From the NCBI RefSeq assembly GCF_016950255.1, contig NZ_JACGFN010000002.1, forward strand, positions 806,001 through 870,000: 64,000 nucleotides of DNA, in the 5' to 3' direction. The position numbers and the translations under genes are program-made. Shown piece by piece: positions 50,970 to 59,248 of the stretch (positions are counted from its first letter, which is position 1; the number at the start of each line of letters is the position of its first letter). Below the pieces are notes generated by a model. That model saw only the letters and a list, made by a program, of their open reading frames with translations. It was not told where the DNA came from and ran no database searches. The stretch comes from Pectobacterium brasiliense (GTDB lineage Bacteria; Pseudomonadota; Gammaproteobacteria; Enterobacterales; Enterobacteriaceae).

Positions 50970-51034
50970 ATATTCTCTCTTCTCTCTCCAGACCACGCCT
51001 TTCCTGCATCAGGCACCAACGACAAATGACAGGC

Positions 51035-51126
51035 AAAAAAAAACCTACGCATCCGCGTAGGTTGGTGTAATCAAATGGTTTCAATGTACAGAGCACATCG
51101 ATATATCACCAATCAATACCTCTGGG
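51035..51126 (-). ncRNA. omrA: OmrA/OmrB-type small regulatory RNA
   Basis: The minus strand begins CCCAGAGGTATTGATTGGTG, identical to the conserved 5' seed of E. coli OmrA. It ends in ACACCAACCTACGC-ggat-GCGTAGG followed by nine T, the matching terminator. Length is about 92 nt, and position next to aas and upstream of the lysA region matches E. coli. OmrA is an OmpR-activated, Hfq-dependent repressor of outer-membrane proteins and of curli and flagellar regulators. Only one copy is seen, against the omrA-omrB tandem of E. coli. Confidence 0.93.
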
Positions 51127-51251
51127 ACTTGTAACTCTAAAGATCGCCACCTCTCTTCACCAGCGATGAATCGAAAGAGTTATTCCATAAGTGCAACCAA
51201 CTGTAAGATTCTGGTGAATCATGTAAGGCCGCCGCCTTTTAGCGCGTTTTT

Positions 51252-51725
51252 CTAGCGTGATAGCGACTGGTGATACAGGCGCACGGCTTTGTCCGGGTAA
51301 TCCAGCCCGTCGCCGATGTAACGCCAGCCGTGTTTTTCGTAATAGCCGCTAAACGTAGCGAACAAATAGAGATCGTCAAAGCCTCGACGACGGCAGAAAT
51401 CCAGTACGTGCTGTTGTAGCGCGATACCCAGCCCTTTGTCACGCTGGCTTTCTTCCACATACAGCGATGCCAGCCAAGGTGTCAGATCCTGTCGGCTGAT
51501 TAAATCGCAGCGCCATAACCCCACCGTCCCGACTAAGCGCTCGCCCTCCAGCGCGATAAACGTCAGCGGCAACGCCGCAGGATTCAGGCTATTGCGCACC
51601 ACGCTGGCAAAGAATTCACGGCTGTTCTGGCTGCCGAACGCCTGCCAAATCCAGTCGATCACCTGCTCTTGATGCTGAGGGTGATCCGCCAGATAAACAA
51701 TCTTCACGCTAGACATGTCCGTCAT
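51252..51725 (-). CDS. GNAT-family N-acetyltransferase
   Basis: A 157-residue GNAT protein. The acetyl-CoA-binding stretch is SLYVEESQRDKGLGIALQQHVLDF, with a following YLFATFSGYYEKHGWRYIGDG. Acceptor unknown. Its start lies 2 bp after the stop of the GntR-type gene, so the two are translationally coupled. An alternative start at 51716 removes three residues. Confidence 0.85.
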   Translation of the reverse strand: MTDMSSVKIVYLADHPQHQEQVIDWIWQAFGSQNSREFFASVVRNSLNPAALPLTFIALEGERLVGTVGLWRCDLISRQDLTPWLASLYVEESQRDKGLGIALQQHVLDFCRRRGFDDLYLFATFSGYYEKHGWRYIGDGLDYPDKAVRLYHQSLSR

Positions 51726-51727
51726 GA

Positions 51728-52495
51728 TTACACCAGTTTTCCCTGGAAGATCGGCACAGAATCAAACAAATAGCCGTCAAACTCCGGTGCATCGGCGTCA
51801 GAGATTTCCATCAGCGTATTTTTGACGTTTTCGAGATGCTGCCACATCGCCTGATAAGACCCAGACACATCGCGACGCCGCAGCGCCGCCAGAATAGCCT
51901 GATGATCCGCCAGCCATTTCAGGCGATAGCCCTGCGTCCCAACGTGCGTATAAAGCTGCTGCCAAAGCGCGTTATCGTCACGACATGCCCAGATATTGCT
52001 GACCGTTTCCAGCAGCATCTGATTTTGCGTCGCGCCGGCAATTTGCAGATGGAACAGGCGATCAAAATCGCCACGGTAATCTTTACCGGCAATCGCGGCC
52101 TGCTCTTGTTCTAGCGTCTTACGCAAATTTTCGATATCCGCCCGCGTTGCCATGCGCGCCGCAAATGCCGCGATGTTGCTTTCCAGCAGTTGACGAGCCT
52201 GTAGCATTTCAAACGCGCCGATACGGTTTTTGGCACCGTCTGTCGCGTCATCTTCATCGGGAATACGCAAGACATAAACCCCAGAGCCCTGACGAATATC
52301 GACCGTGCCTTCCAGTTCAAGCATCAGTAGCGCTTCGCGCACTATCGTCCGGCTAACGCCATAGGTTTCCGCAATATTTCGTTCAGGAGGGAGGCGCGAT
52401 CCGACGGGGTAATCCCCTGACTGAATCTTCTGACGCAAATCACAGCCGATTTCCTGATATTGCTTCTTCTCTTGCAGAACTACATCCTTCGCCAC
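51728..52495 (-). CDS. GntR-family (FCD) regulator of UxuR/ExuR type
   Basis: A 255-residue repressor-type protein. The N-terminal GntR winged helix has RLPPERNIAETYGVSRTIVREALLMLELEGTVDIRQGSGVYVL, and the C-terminal FCD domain is collinear with E. coli UxuR (FEMLQARQLLESNIAAFAA; MWQHLENVKNTLMEISD; FDGYLFDS). No hexuronate genes are nearby. It lies 134 bp after the PTS EIIB gene, and UxuR-like TTGG-N4-CCAA boxes occur in the PTS promoter region, so it probably controls that locus. GTG start. Confidence 0.87.
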   Translation of the reverse strand: MAKDVVLQEKKQYQEIGCDLRQKIQSGDYPVGSRLPPERNIAETYGVSRTIVREALLMLELEGTVDIRQGSGVYVLRIPDEDDATDGAKNRIGAFEMLQARQLLESNIAAFAARMATRADIENLRKTLEQEQAAIAGKDYRGDFDRLFHLQIAGATQNQMLLETVSNIWACRDDNALWQQLYTHVGTQGYRLKWLADHQAILAALRRRDVSGSYQAMWQHLENVKNTLMEISDADAPEFDGYLFDSVPIFQGKLV

Positions 52496-52551
52496 GCTTT
52501 CACCCTACATGCACTTTCGCCCTAAGTGCGGGCGTCAGGCCCGCTCTGATT

Positions 52552-52595
52552 GTGCCTGTCATACTGCAAGCTGCAACTTGAATGATGACAGGCAC
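52552..52595. repeat. Imperfect palindrome between the EIIB and GntR genes
   Basis: GTGCCTGTCAT and ATGACAGGCAC form an 11-bp perfect stem around a 22-nt loop that itself contains CAAG/CTTG. A second stem GCGGGC/GCCCGC lies at 52528-52544. The structure resembles dispersed intergenic repeats and could also reduce read-through from the PTS operon into the regulator gene. Confidence 0.55.
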
Positions 52596-52629
52596 TGCTA
52601 CAGCCACGTACTCACGCAGCGGTAGAGCG

Positions 52630-52947
52630 TTAGTTTACCAAACTCAGTGCCTGATCCAGTACTTTTGCGCCATTTAATGTGCCGTAGGCGACAGGGTCGA
52701 TCACCGCGATAGGAATCTGGTAGCTGTCCGTCAGCTTTTTATTCTCGTTAAGCTTGAAGCGCACCTGCGGCCCCAGCAGAACCGCAATAATGTCGCCGCC
52801 AAACTCCTGCAACTCATCGCGCAAGTTTTGCTCTGGGATCGCGTAGATCTTCAGTTCCATTCCCCGCGTTTCCGCTTCCTTCTCCATCTTGGTGACCACC
52901 AGTGAGGTCGACATTCCTGCTGAGCAGGCCAGTACGATTCTTTTCAT
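52630..52947 (-). CDS. PTS lactose/cellobiose-type EIIB component
   Basis: A 105-residue cytoplasmic phosphocarrier. Active cysteine is in the P-loop-like VLACSAGMSTSLVV (Cys8), and the domain continues ELQEFGGDIIAVLLGPQVRF. It passes phosphate from EIIA (gene at 56030) to the sugar bound by EIIC (54438). Last of the EIIC-phosphoglucosidase-EIIB operon. Confidence 0.95.
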   Translation of the reverse strand: MKRIVLACSAGMSTSLVVTKMEKEAETRGMELKIYAIPEQNLRDELQEFGGDIIAVLLGPQVRFKLNENKKLTDSYQIPIAVIDPVAYGTLNGAKVLDQALSLVN

Positions 52948-52976
52948 ATTCCGTTCCTCATTTTGGTTATCTGCAC

Positions 52977-54413
52977 CTATTTCTCTTCATCATCCAGCGT
53001 CAATTCAAGTCGACGCGTGTCATGTAGCTGACGAAACCAGGCGGCGGATTTTTTCGGCCGCCGTTGCCGATCCTGCTCCAGATCGATTTCGATCAATCCG
53101 TAGCGATTTTTAAACGCGTTCATCGGCGAGACGTTGTCGGTAAAGGCCCACAGCATGTAGCCGCGGCAGTTTGCGCCCTCTTGCTTCGCCTTCAGCGTCC
53201 AGTACAGGTGTTCGGCAATAAATGCGATACGGTAATCGTCCTGAATCACACCCGCGTCGTCTTTAAAGCGCGCCTCGTTCTCAATACCGATGCCGTTTTC
53301 CGCCACAAACCACGGCGCATTGCCGTAGTCACGCTCTATGCGTTTCGCCATGTCGTAAATGATTTTGGGATTGATCTCCCAGCCGCGTGAAGTGTTCATC
53401 CGACGCCCCGGCAGCTCAAAATGCTCGTAATAATAGGCCGGATGGAACGGTGTCTCTTTGTTCCACTCGCGGCTGGGCGCTTTGACACGATGCGGGTAAT
53501 ACAGGTTGATCCCCACCTCATCGACCGTATTGTCCCGAATGGTCGCCAGCTCTTCTTCCGTGTAATCCCACTTCACCTGATGCTGCGCCAGCAGCGCCAC
53601 CAGCTCCGCCGGATATTCGCCTTTTAACGCCGGATCGAGAAAAACCCGGTTATAGAACAGATCGTAAAGGTGTGCCGCTTTCACATCGTGCGCCGCACGA
53701 GATCGCGGATACGTGACTTCAGGATTGAGGATCACACCGATCGAGCCTCCATCACGGTGATAACCCTGCTGCCGAAACCGCTGCACCACTTTTGCCGTTG
53801 CCAGATTCTTATGGTGATTCCACTGCATCCACGTGTGCGTGTTCTGCTCATAAGGGTAGCGTAGCGCGTCCAGATAAACGCGCGTCTGCACCACAATCGG
53901 CTCATTGAAGGTAAACCAGCGCTTCACTTTCCCGGCATAGCGGGCGAAAACCGCGTCGGCGTACAGCACAAACCACTCCACCACCTGCTTGGATGACCAG
54001 CCCTGATATTTCTCCAGCAGGCAGGCGGGCAGTTCGTAATGCTCAAGGCAGATCATCGGTTCGATCCCCTGCCGGTGCATTTCATCCAGCATGTTATCGA
54101 TATAGGCCGCATACTCTTCATCGACAATGCCTTTCTCATAGTCCAGCATAAAGCGTGACCAGTTTATCGACGTACGATAGTGCGTCAGCCCCGCCAGCTT
54201 CATCAGCGCCACGTCTTCCCGATAGCGATTAAAGAAATCCGTCGCTTTCGCCGGGCCGTAGCCGTTATGCCAGACCTGACGATCCTGCTTGTACCAGAGA
54301 TCCAGATAGGAATCCTGCCCGGCTTTCTTGCCGCTCCATCCTTCCGTTTGCCATGCCGATGCCGCCGCACCCAGAATAAAATCCGGTGGAATAGTCAGTG
54401 CAACCTTACTCAT
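52977..54413 (-). CDS. GH1 6-phospho-beta-glucosidase
   Basis: A 478-residue glycoside hydrolase family 1 enzyme that splits phosphorylated beta-glucosides delivered by the PTS. The acid/base is Glu171 in WFTFNEP and the nucleophile Glu372 in WFVAENGIG. The C-terminal phosphate-binding loop RPKKSAAWF resembles the KKSxxW region of phospho-glucosidases. It lies between EIIC and EIIB genes with gaps of 24-29 bp. Sugar specificity (cellobiose, arbutin, salicin, gentiobiose) cannot be decided. Confidence 0.93.
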   Translation of the reverse strand: MSKVALTIPPDFILGAAASAWQTEGWSGKKAGQDSYLDLWYKQDRQVWHNGYGPAKATDFFNRYREDVALMKLAGLTHYRTSINWSRFMLDYEKGIVDEEYAAYIDNMLDEMHRQGIEPMICLEHYELPACLLEKYQGWSSKQVVEWFVLYADAVFARYAGKVKRWFTFNEPIVVQTRVYLDALRYPYEQNTHTWMQWNHHKNLATAKVVQRFRQQGYHRDGGSIGVILNPEVTYPRSRAAHDVKAAHLYDLFYNRVFLDPALKGEYPAELVALLAQHQVKWDYTEEELATIRDNTVDEVGINLYYPHRVKAPSREWNKETPFHPAYYYEHFELPGRRMNTSRGWEINPKIIYDMAKRIERDYGNAPWFVAENGIGIENEARFKDDAGVIQDDYRIAFIAEHLYWTLKAKQEGANCRGYMLWAFTDNVSPMNAFKNRYGLIEIDLEQDRQRRPKKSAAWFRQLHDTRRLELTLDDEEK

Positions 54414-54437
54414 GCATTACCTCTCTTCTCGTCCGTT

Positions 54438-55775
54438 TCAGGCTTTTTCCGCTGCGGCCTGCTTTTCTGCTTCCAACTGCGCCAGCTCGGCACGACGGGA
54501 CGCCACTTTGACAAACGGCAGATAGATCAGCATCGCGACGATGATGCATACGATCTGTGTCGCGACGGCCCCCATCGATCCCGCTGTCGACAGCCAGGCG
54601 TTAATGATCGGCGGCGTTGTCCACGGCACCATCACCACGGCTTTGCCCGCAAACCCCATGCTGGTGGCAAAATAACCAATCGTGCCCGTCACTAACGGTG
54701 TGATAATGAAGGGAATAGCCAGAATCGGGTTGAGCATAATCGGCATACCAAAAATCACCGGCTCATTAATATTGAACACGCTGGGGCCGAAGGAGATTTT
54801 GGCGATCTCTTTCATCTCTTTGCGCTTGGAAGCAATCATCACCGCCAACAGCAAGCCAATCGTCAGGCCGGAACCGCCGATGCTCATGTACACATCCCAG
54901 AACGGCATGGTGATAATGTTCGGTATCTCATGTCCCTGCTCGAACGCGGTCATGTTGACGGCAATCGCCCCCAGCAGCAGCGGTTCACGAATCGGCTTAA
55001 TCATCTGGTTGCCATGAATCCCGATCACCCAGAACAGCTGAGCGACAAACATCAGCACCAGTAAACCAGGCAGGCTCTGCACCACGGACTCCAGCGGCTG
55101 CTGTACGACTTTATAAACGGCGTCATACAGATACATGCCCGTCACGCGGTGAAACACAAACCCAAAGGTGGCGATAGCAACCACCGTGATAATGGAAGGA
55201 AACAGCGCAGAAAAAGAGGCCGCGACGTTGGGCGGCACGCTGTCCGGCATTTTAATCTGCAGCCGATCGACATTTTGCAGCTTGGTATACATCTCGACAG
55301 ACAGGATGGCGATGAACATCCCCAGAAACAGGCTTTTAGTATCGGAGAACTGTTTCGCCAGCACGTCTTTCACCACCATCATCTGCCCGTTGACGGCCAT
55401 TTCGATCGTGGTTGGCGTGACGGCGATAAAGCAGATCACCGCCAGCAGGCCGGGAAACAGCCCGCGTGAACCGTTAATCTTCCCAAGCTCGATACCAATC
55501 AGGAAGACGGCACCGATAGTCAGAAAGCTGAGCGTGGCGTAGTTAATGCCGCTCATAATCGGTTTAAGTTCAGCCAGAAACGAGAACATGGAAAAACTGG
55601 CCAGACCATTTTTCGGGTCCATCACCATGTTGGAAATCAGAACGGAAAACGCCCCGACGATAATGACGGGCATCAGCGTAATAAAGGATGCCTTAATCGC
55701 CATAATGTAACGCAGACTGTTAAATTTATTGGCAAAGGAGCCCAATGAATCAATCAGTTGGTCCTTAAATGACAT
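54438..55775 (-). CDS. PTS lactose/cellobiose-type EIIC permease
   Basis: A 445-residue inner-membrane sugar channel with about ten helices. The substrate-site motif is FNINEPVIFGMPIMLNP, and SIGGSGLTIGLLLAVMIASKR precedes it; IHGNQMI is present too. First gene of the operon; its promoter region (55776-56029) is shared with the divergent EIIA gene and contains three TTGG-N4-CCAA boxes. Confidence 0.95.
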   Translation of the reverse strand: MSFKDQLIDSLGSFANKFNSLRYIMAIKASFITLMPVIIVGAFSVLISNMVMDPKNGLASFSMFSFLAELKPIMSGINYATLSFLTIGAVFLIGIELGKINGSRGLFPGLLAVICFIAVTPTTIEMAVNGQMMVVKDVLAKQFSDTKSLFLGMFIAILSVEMYTKLQNVDRLQIKMPDSVPPNVAASFSALFPSIITVVAIATFGFVFHRVTGMYLYDAVYKVVQQPLESVVQSLPGLLVLMFVAQLFWVIGIHGNQMIKPIREPLLLGAIAVNMTAFEQGHEIPNIITMPFWDVYMSIGGSGLTIGLLLAVMIASKRKEMKEIAKISFGPSVFNINEPVIFGMPIMLNPILAIPFIITPLVTGTIGYFATSMGFAGKAVVMVPWTTPPIINAWLSTAGSMGAVATQIVCIIVAMLIYLPFVKVASRRAELAQLEAEKQAAAEKA

Positions 55776-55869
55776 AACACCACCTCTTTCATCATCATAT
55801 TGTTATATCGCGTGTGACACGCGGGATGGCCGTTACGCGCAGGGTAAATGCAGGTACCGCGCTTTCGCG

Positions 55870-55977
55870 TTTGGCATACCAAAAATCAACCATAATGAAT
55901 TATTTTTCTGTGACATGATTCTCACAAGGTGATATTGGAATTCCAATATGATGAAAATGTGATTTTTGGCATACCAT
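55870..55977. promoter_or_regulatory. Three TTGG-N4-CCAA operators in the PTS divergent promoter region
   Basis: TTTGGCATACCA occurs at 55870-55881 and again at 55965-55976, exactly 95 bp apart (about nine helical turns). Between them lies the perfect 18-bp palindrome ATATTGGAATTCCAATAT (55932-55949). All share TTGG/CCAA-type half-sites, and the two outer ones differ by one base from the TTGGTATACCAA core known for UxuR/ExuR. Likely operators of the GntR gene at 51728; the LacI protein at 56508 is an alternative. Confidence 0.6.
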
Positions 55978-56029
55978 AAATTCTCAACCAATATGGGCTG
56001 CTTTCCTGACCACAAGAAGGAAACCAACG

Positions 56030-56374
56030 ATGAAAGACACAGAAAACGTTCCTGCATTCGATATGGAACAAACCGTGATGGAACTGCTGATTAATGCGGG
56101 TGAAGCGCGTTCAAACGCCATGATGGCCATTCAGGCGGCACGCCAACGGGAGTGGCAACAGGCTGACGACCTGCTCGCCGCGTCACAAGAAGCGGCTCGT
56201 GCGGCTCATCGCGTTCAAACACGGCTGATCGGTCTGGACGAAGGGGAAGGCAAGGTGCCCGTCAACCTGATCATGGTTCATGCACAGGATCATCTGATGA
56301 CCGCCATGCTATGCCGGGATTTGGCGGAAGAGATTGTCTTGTTACGCCGTGAAATGGCTGCATCACAGAATTGA
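56030..56374 (+). CDS. PTS lactose/cellobiose-type EIIA component
   Basis: A 114-residue helical phosphocarrier. Phospho-histidine motif IMVHAQDHLMTAM (His84) is intact, and AGEARSNAMMAIQAARQ is the trimer helix. It completes the PTS whose EIIC and EIIB are transcribed divergently. Start follows AGAAGGAAACCAACG. The LacI-type regulator gene follows in the same direction. Confidence 0.94.
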   Translation: MKDTENVPAFDMEQTVMELLINAGEARSNAMMAIQAARQREWQQADDLLAASQEAARAAHRVQTRLIGLDEGEGKVPVNLIMVHAQDHLMTAMLCRDLAEEIVLLRREMAASQN

Positions 56375-56392
56375 CAAAAATTCGATTGAGAA

Positions 56393-56452
56393 ACGAACAT
56401 CAGGCGTTAAATCCAGCAATAGGCCTGTGGTAACATGTCGCATGATGTTCGT
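56393..56452 (+). promoter_or_regulatory. Inverted repeat upstream of the LacI-type gene
   Basis: ACGAACATCA at 56393-56402 and TGATGTTCGT at 56443-56452 are exact reverse complements 40 bp apart, in the 133-bp gap before the regulator. They could be a pair of operators for autoregulation or a large stem-loop. Confidence 0.4.
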
Positions 56453-56507
56453 AACAGGGATGGATAGGCTTTTTTAGCCCGTCATCATACTCAATTAAGG
56501 TGCAGCG

Positions 56508-57521
56508 ATGAAAACCATGCTTGAGGTGGCAAGACGTGCAGGGGTGTCTAAAGCGACCGTCTCCAGAGTGCTAAACGGCACGGGTCAGGTCAAACAGGCA
56601 ACACGCGATGCCGTATTTCAGGCAATGGAGGAGCTAGGCTACCGTCCTAACTTTCTGGCGCGTTCGCTGGCTCGTCGTACTTCAAACAGCATTGGTCTCG
56701 TTATTTCCAATTTTGACGGCCCCTATTTTGGCCGCCTGCTGCGCCGTGCTACGGATATCGCAGAAAGCAGCGGTAAACACCTGATCGTCACCGACGGGCA
56801 CGATACGCCGGAAGATGAGCAGCGTGCGGTGCAGCTTCTGTCTGACAGACAATGCGACGCCATTATCCTCTATACCCGCTATATGTCCGAATCGGACCTC
56901 ATGACGCTGCTCGACACGCTGACTATTCCGATGATCGTGATGAATCGCGATCTGCCGCAGGCACGGGAACGCTGTATTTTCTTCCGTCAGCAGCAGGCCG
57001 CATTTGACGTGGTGAATTACCTGATCGAACAGGGCCACCGAGAGATCGCCTGCATCACCGCCCCCATGAAAACGCCGACGGCGCAGGCGCGGCTCGCGGG
57101 CTATCAGCAGGCATTGACCGCTCACCAGATCGCGCTTGAACCGCGCCGGGTGGCATATGGCACCAGTATGGTCGCCAGCGGCTATCAGGCTGCACGCCAG
57201 TTGCTGAATAGCGGCATCAGTTTTAGCGCGCTGTTTGTCAGCAACGATCATATGGCGATTGGCGCGATGAAAGCGCTGTACGAGGCAGGGAAAAAATTAC
57301 CTCAGGACGTCTCCGTCTTCGGCTTTGACGATGAACCCTGCGCCACTTACCTGCACCCTTCACTTTCCACCGTCTACATGCCGATTGAAGAAATGGCCGC
57401 TACCGCGATTACGCAAGTGCTGGATCTGATCGCGGGTAAGGACGTCAATCCGCTACAGCCATTCACCGGCGAACTAAAAATCCGCGAGTCGGTACAGAAA
57501 GGGCCGTATTACACAGCGTAA
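56508..57521 (+). CDS. LacI-family transcriptional regulator (AscG-like)
   Basis: A 337-residue repressor. The N-terminal LacI helix-turn-helix MLEVARRAGVSKATVSRVLNGTGQV is followed by a hinge (NFLARSLARRTSNSIGLV) and a periplasmic-binding-protein-like sugar domain (ALFVSNDHMAIGAMKALYEAGKKLPQDVSVFGFDDE). Closest in style to AscG/beta-glucoside regulators. Adjacent to EIIA, so it likely senses the PTS sugar, possibly alongside the GntR-type protein. Confidence 0.9.
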   Translation: MKTMLEVARRAGVSKATVSRVLNGTGQVKQATRDAVFQAMEELGYRPNFLARSLARRTSNSIGLVISNFDGPYFGRLLRRATDIAESSGKHLIVTDGHDTPEDEQRAVQLLSDRQCDAIILYTRYMSESDLMTLLDTLTIPMIVMNRDLPQARERCIFFRQQQAAFDVVNYLIEQGHREIACITAPMKTPTAQARLAGYQQALTAHQIALEPRRVAYGTSMVASGYQAARQLLNSGISFSALFVSNDHMAIGAMKALYEAGKKLPQDVSVFGFDDEPCATYLHPSLSTVYMPIEEMAATAITQVLDLIAGKDVNPLQPFTGELKIRESVQKGPYYTA

Positions 57522-57574
57522 AATTCACAGTAAAATCGCTCCCCGGGCAAGCAGCCTGCACGGGGTTCTCCTCT

Positions 57575-58168
57575 TTAGCCATGCTCAATCAACATCACCG
57601 CACTCGTATCCGCTTCCAGCGCATCAAACAAATGCGGGACATCAGCGGAGTAGCTAATGTAATCCCCTTCGCTCAGTTCAACGGGCTGTGTGACAGGCCC
57701 AATTCTGGCGCGACCGCTGCTCAGGATCACGTGTTCAACCGTCCCCGGCCTATGCGGTTGAGAGACTCTGGCTTCCCCCGGCTGTACTTTCAGCCGATAG
57801 ATATCACGCTGCGCGCCTGCCGGGCACGCAGCCAGCAGCGTCGCGGCATAGTTCGCCTGCTCGGAGTAGGTTGCTGCGCCTTCGTTAGCACGAATCACCT
57901 GCACATGCTGGCGAGGCTGCCCAATCAGTTGGCTGACTTGTACATCAAGCGCCATCGCCAGCGCCCAGAGCGTTTCCAGACTCGGGTTGCCGATCCCGGT
58001 TTCCAGCTGTGAAAGCGTTGATTTTGCCAACCCTGCGCGCTTTGCCAGTTCGGTCACTGACAGATTTAACCGCTCTCGTTCACGCCGAATAGAAACGGCC
58101 AGCCGTGCGATGGGCGTAATCTCCTGCGCCCCCTTTTCCTGATTATCGATCGTCATATTGTTCACCAT
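57575..58168 (-). CDS. XRE-cupin transcriptional regulator
   Basis: About 197 residues. An N-terminal XRE helix-turn-helix (LNLSVTELAKRAGLAKSTLSQLETGIGNPSLETLWALAMAL) is joined to a C-terminal cupin sensor (GTVEHVILSSGRARIGP; LSEGDYISYSADVPHLFDAL). Such PuuR/SutR-like proteins control metabolite uptake or efflux. Start is uncertain: ATG at 58168 or 58156. One at 58177 would lie inside the inverted repeat. Divergent from a DMT transporter, its probable target. Confidence 0.88.
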   Translation of the reverse strand: MVNNMTIDNQEKGAQEITPIARLAVSIRRERERLNLSVTELAKRAGLAKSTLSQLETGIGNPSLETLWALAMALDVQVSQLIGQPRQHVQVIRANEGAATYSEQANYAATLLAACPAGAQRDIYRLKVQPGEARVSQPHRPGTVEHVILSSGRARIGPVTQPVELSEGDYISYSADVPHLFDALEADTSAVMLIEHG

Positions 58169-58173
58169 AACGT

Positions 58174-58215
58174 CCATTCGTTCGACTTGACGAACGAATG
58201 GTTTGTGTTCATTAT
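58174..58215. promoter_or_regulatory. Operator and promoter between the XRE-cupin gene and the transporter
   Basis: CCATTCGTTCG-acttga-CGAACGAATGG (58174-58201) is an 11-bp perfect inverted repeat. It overlaps the -35 TTGACG (58187-58192) of a promoter with 17-bp spacing to CATTAT (58210-58215) facing the transporter. The arrangement predicts repression by the adjacent XRE-cupin protein. Confidence 0.72.
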
Positions 58216-58291
58216 TTTGTCCTGTTGTTCATTATAAAGAATGTTGTTCGCTATAGCAGCAATCTCGACACACTAACAGGCAGGAAAAAAG

Positions 58292-59248
58292 ATGGCACCT
58301 CAGACTCGCGGCACGATAGAAATGGCTATCGCGATGATCATTTCCGGCACCGTTGGCTGGTTCGTTTTGACAGCGGGACAGCCAGCCATGACGGTGGTCT
58401 TCTGGCGCTGCGCATTCGGCGCATTGACGATGCTCATCGTCTGCGGATTATTGGGTCTGCTGCGACGGGGCATCATTAGCAGGAAGCAGGCTGGCATTGC
58501 CGTACTCGGCGGCCTGGCACTGGTATTCAACTGGACGCTGCTATTTGGCGCTTATGCACACGCGTCTATCGCCGTCGCCACCGTGGTTTACCACACGCAG
58601 CCCTTTATGCTGCTGGGGCTAGGCGCGATCTTTTTCAGGGAAACGCTCACTCTCAACAAAATCGGCTGGCTGCTGTGCGCCTTTAGCGGCATTGTCCTGA
58701 TCGTCAGCGCCCAAGCGGGGGCCGACGGCAACGACAAAAGTTATCTGTCAGGCGTGCTGATGGCATTGGGTGCCGCGTTCTTCTACGCCGTGGCGGCCGC
58801 GATAACGAAAAAACTGTCCGGGATCCCACCGCACGTACTGGTGCTGATACAGCTGCTCGTTGGTGTCGTCATCCTTGCGCCCTTCGCGACAATGCCGGTT
58901 TCCCCTACGGCTTCACAGTGGGGAATGCTTGTGACTATCGGCGTGATCCATACCGGGCTGATGTCGACGCTGTTATACAGCGCGATCCAGAAGATCCCGA
59001 CCGCGCTGGTTGGCGCGCTATCGTTTATCTATCCCGTTGTCGCCGCGCTAGTAGGCTGGGCAGCTTTTGGGCATCGGCTGGATGCGATGCAGCTTGCCGG
59101 TGCGGTCGCGATTCTGCTGTCCGCCGCCGGCATGACGTTCGGTTGGTGCATCACGTTCAACAGGCAAAAGCGTCGTCTGCATCAAGCTGTACGTTCGGGG
59201 GAAAAACAGAACGCTTCTCCCCCGATCGAACCGAATCATCCCGATTAA
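58292..59248 (+). CDS. EamA/DMT-family transporter
   Basis: A 318-residue inner-membrane protein with ten predicted helices in two EamA repeats (TVGWFVLTAGQPAMTVVFWRCAFGAL; LIGVIHTGLMSTLLYSAIQKIPTALVGALSFIYPVVAALVGW). DMT transporters export or import metabolites and drugs; substrate unknown. Controlled probably by the divergent XRE-cupin regulator. Ends 4 bp into the convergent lysA. Confidence 0.92.
   Translation: MAPQTRGTIEMAIAMIISGTVGWFVLTAGQPAMTVVFWRCAFGALTMLIVCGLLGLLRRGIISRKQAGIAVLGGLALVFNWTLLFGAYAHASIAVATVVYHTQPFMLLGLGAIFFRETLTLNKIGWLLCAFSGIVLIVSAQAGADGNDKSYLSGVLMALGAAFFYAVAAAITKKLSGIPPHVLVLIQLLVGVVILAPFATMPVSPTASQWGMLVTIGVIHTGLMSTLLYSAIQKIPTALVGALSFIYPVVAALVGWAAFGHRLDAMQLAGAVAILLSAAGMTFGWCITFNRQKRRLHQAVRSGEKQNASPPIEPNHPD

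Noticed and set aside
50259..51035. Second OmrA/OmrB copy next to omrA
   Set aside because: The CCCAGAGGTATTGAT seed occurs only once in this region.
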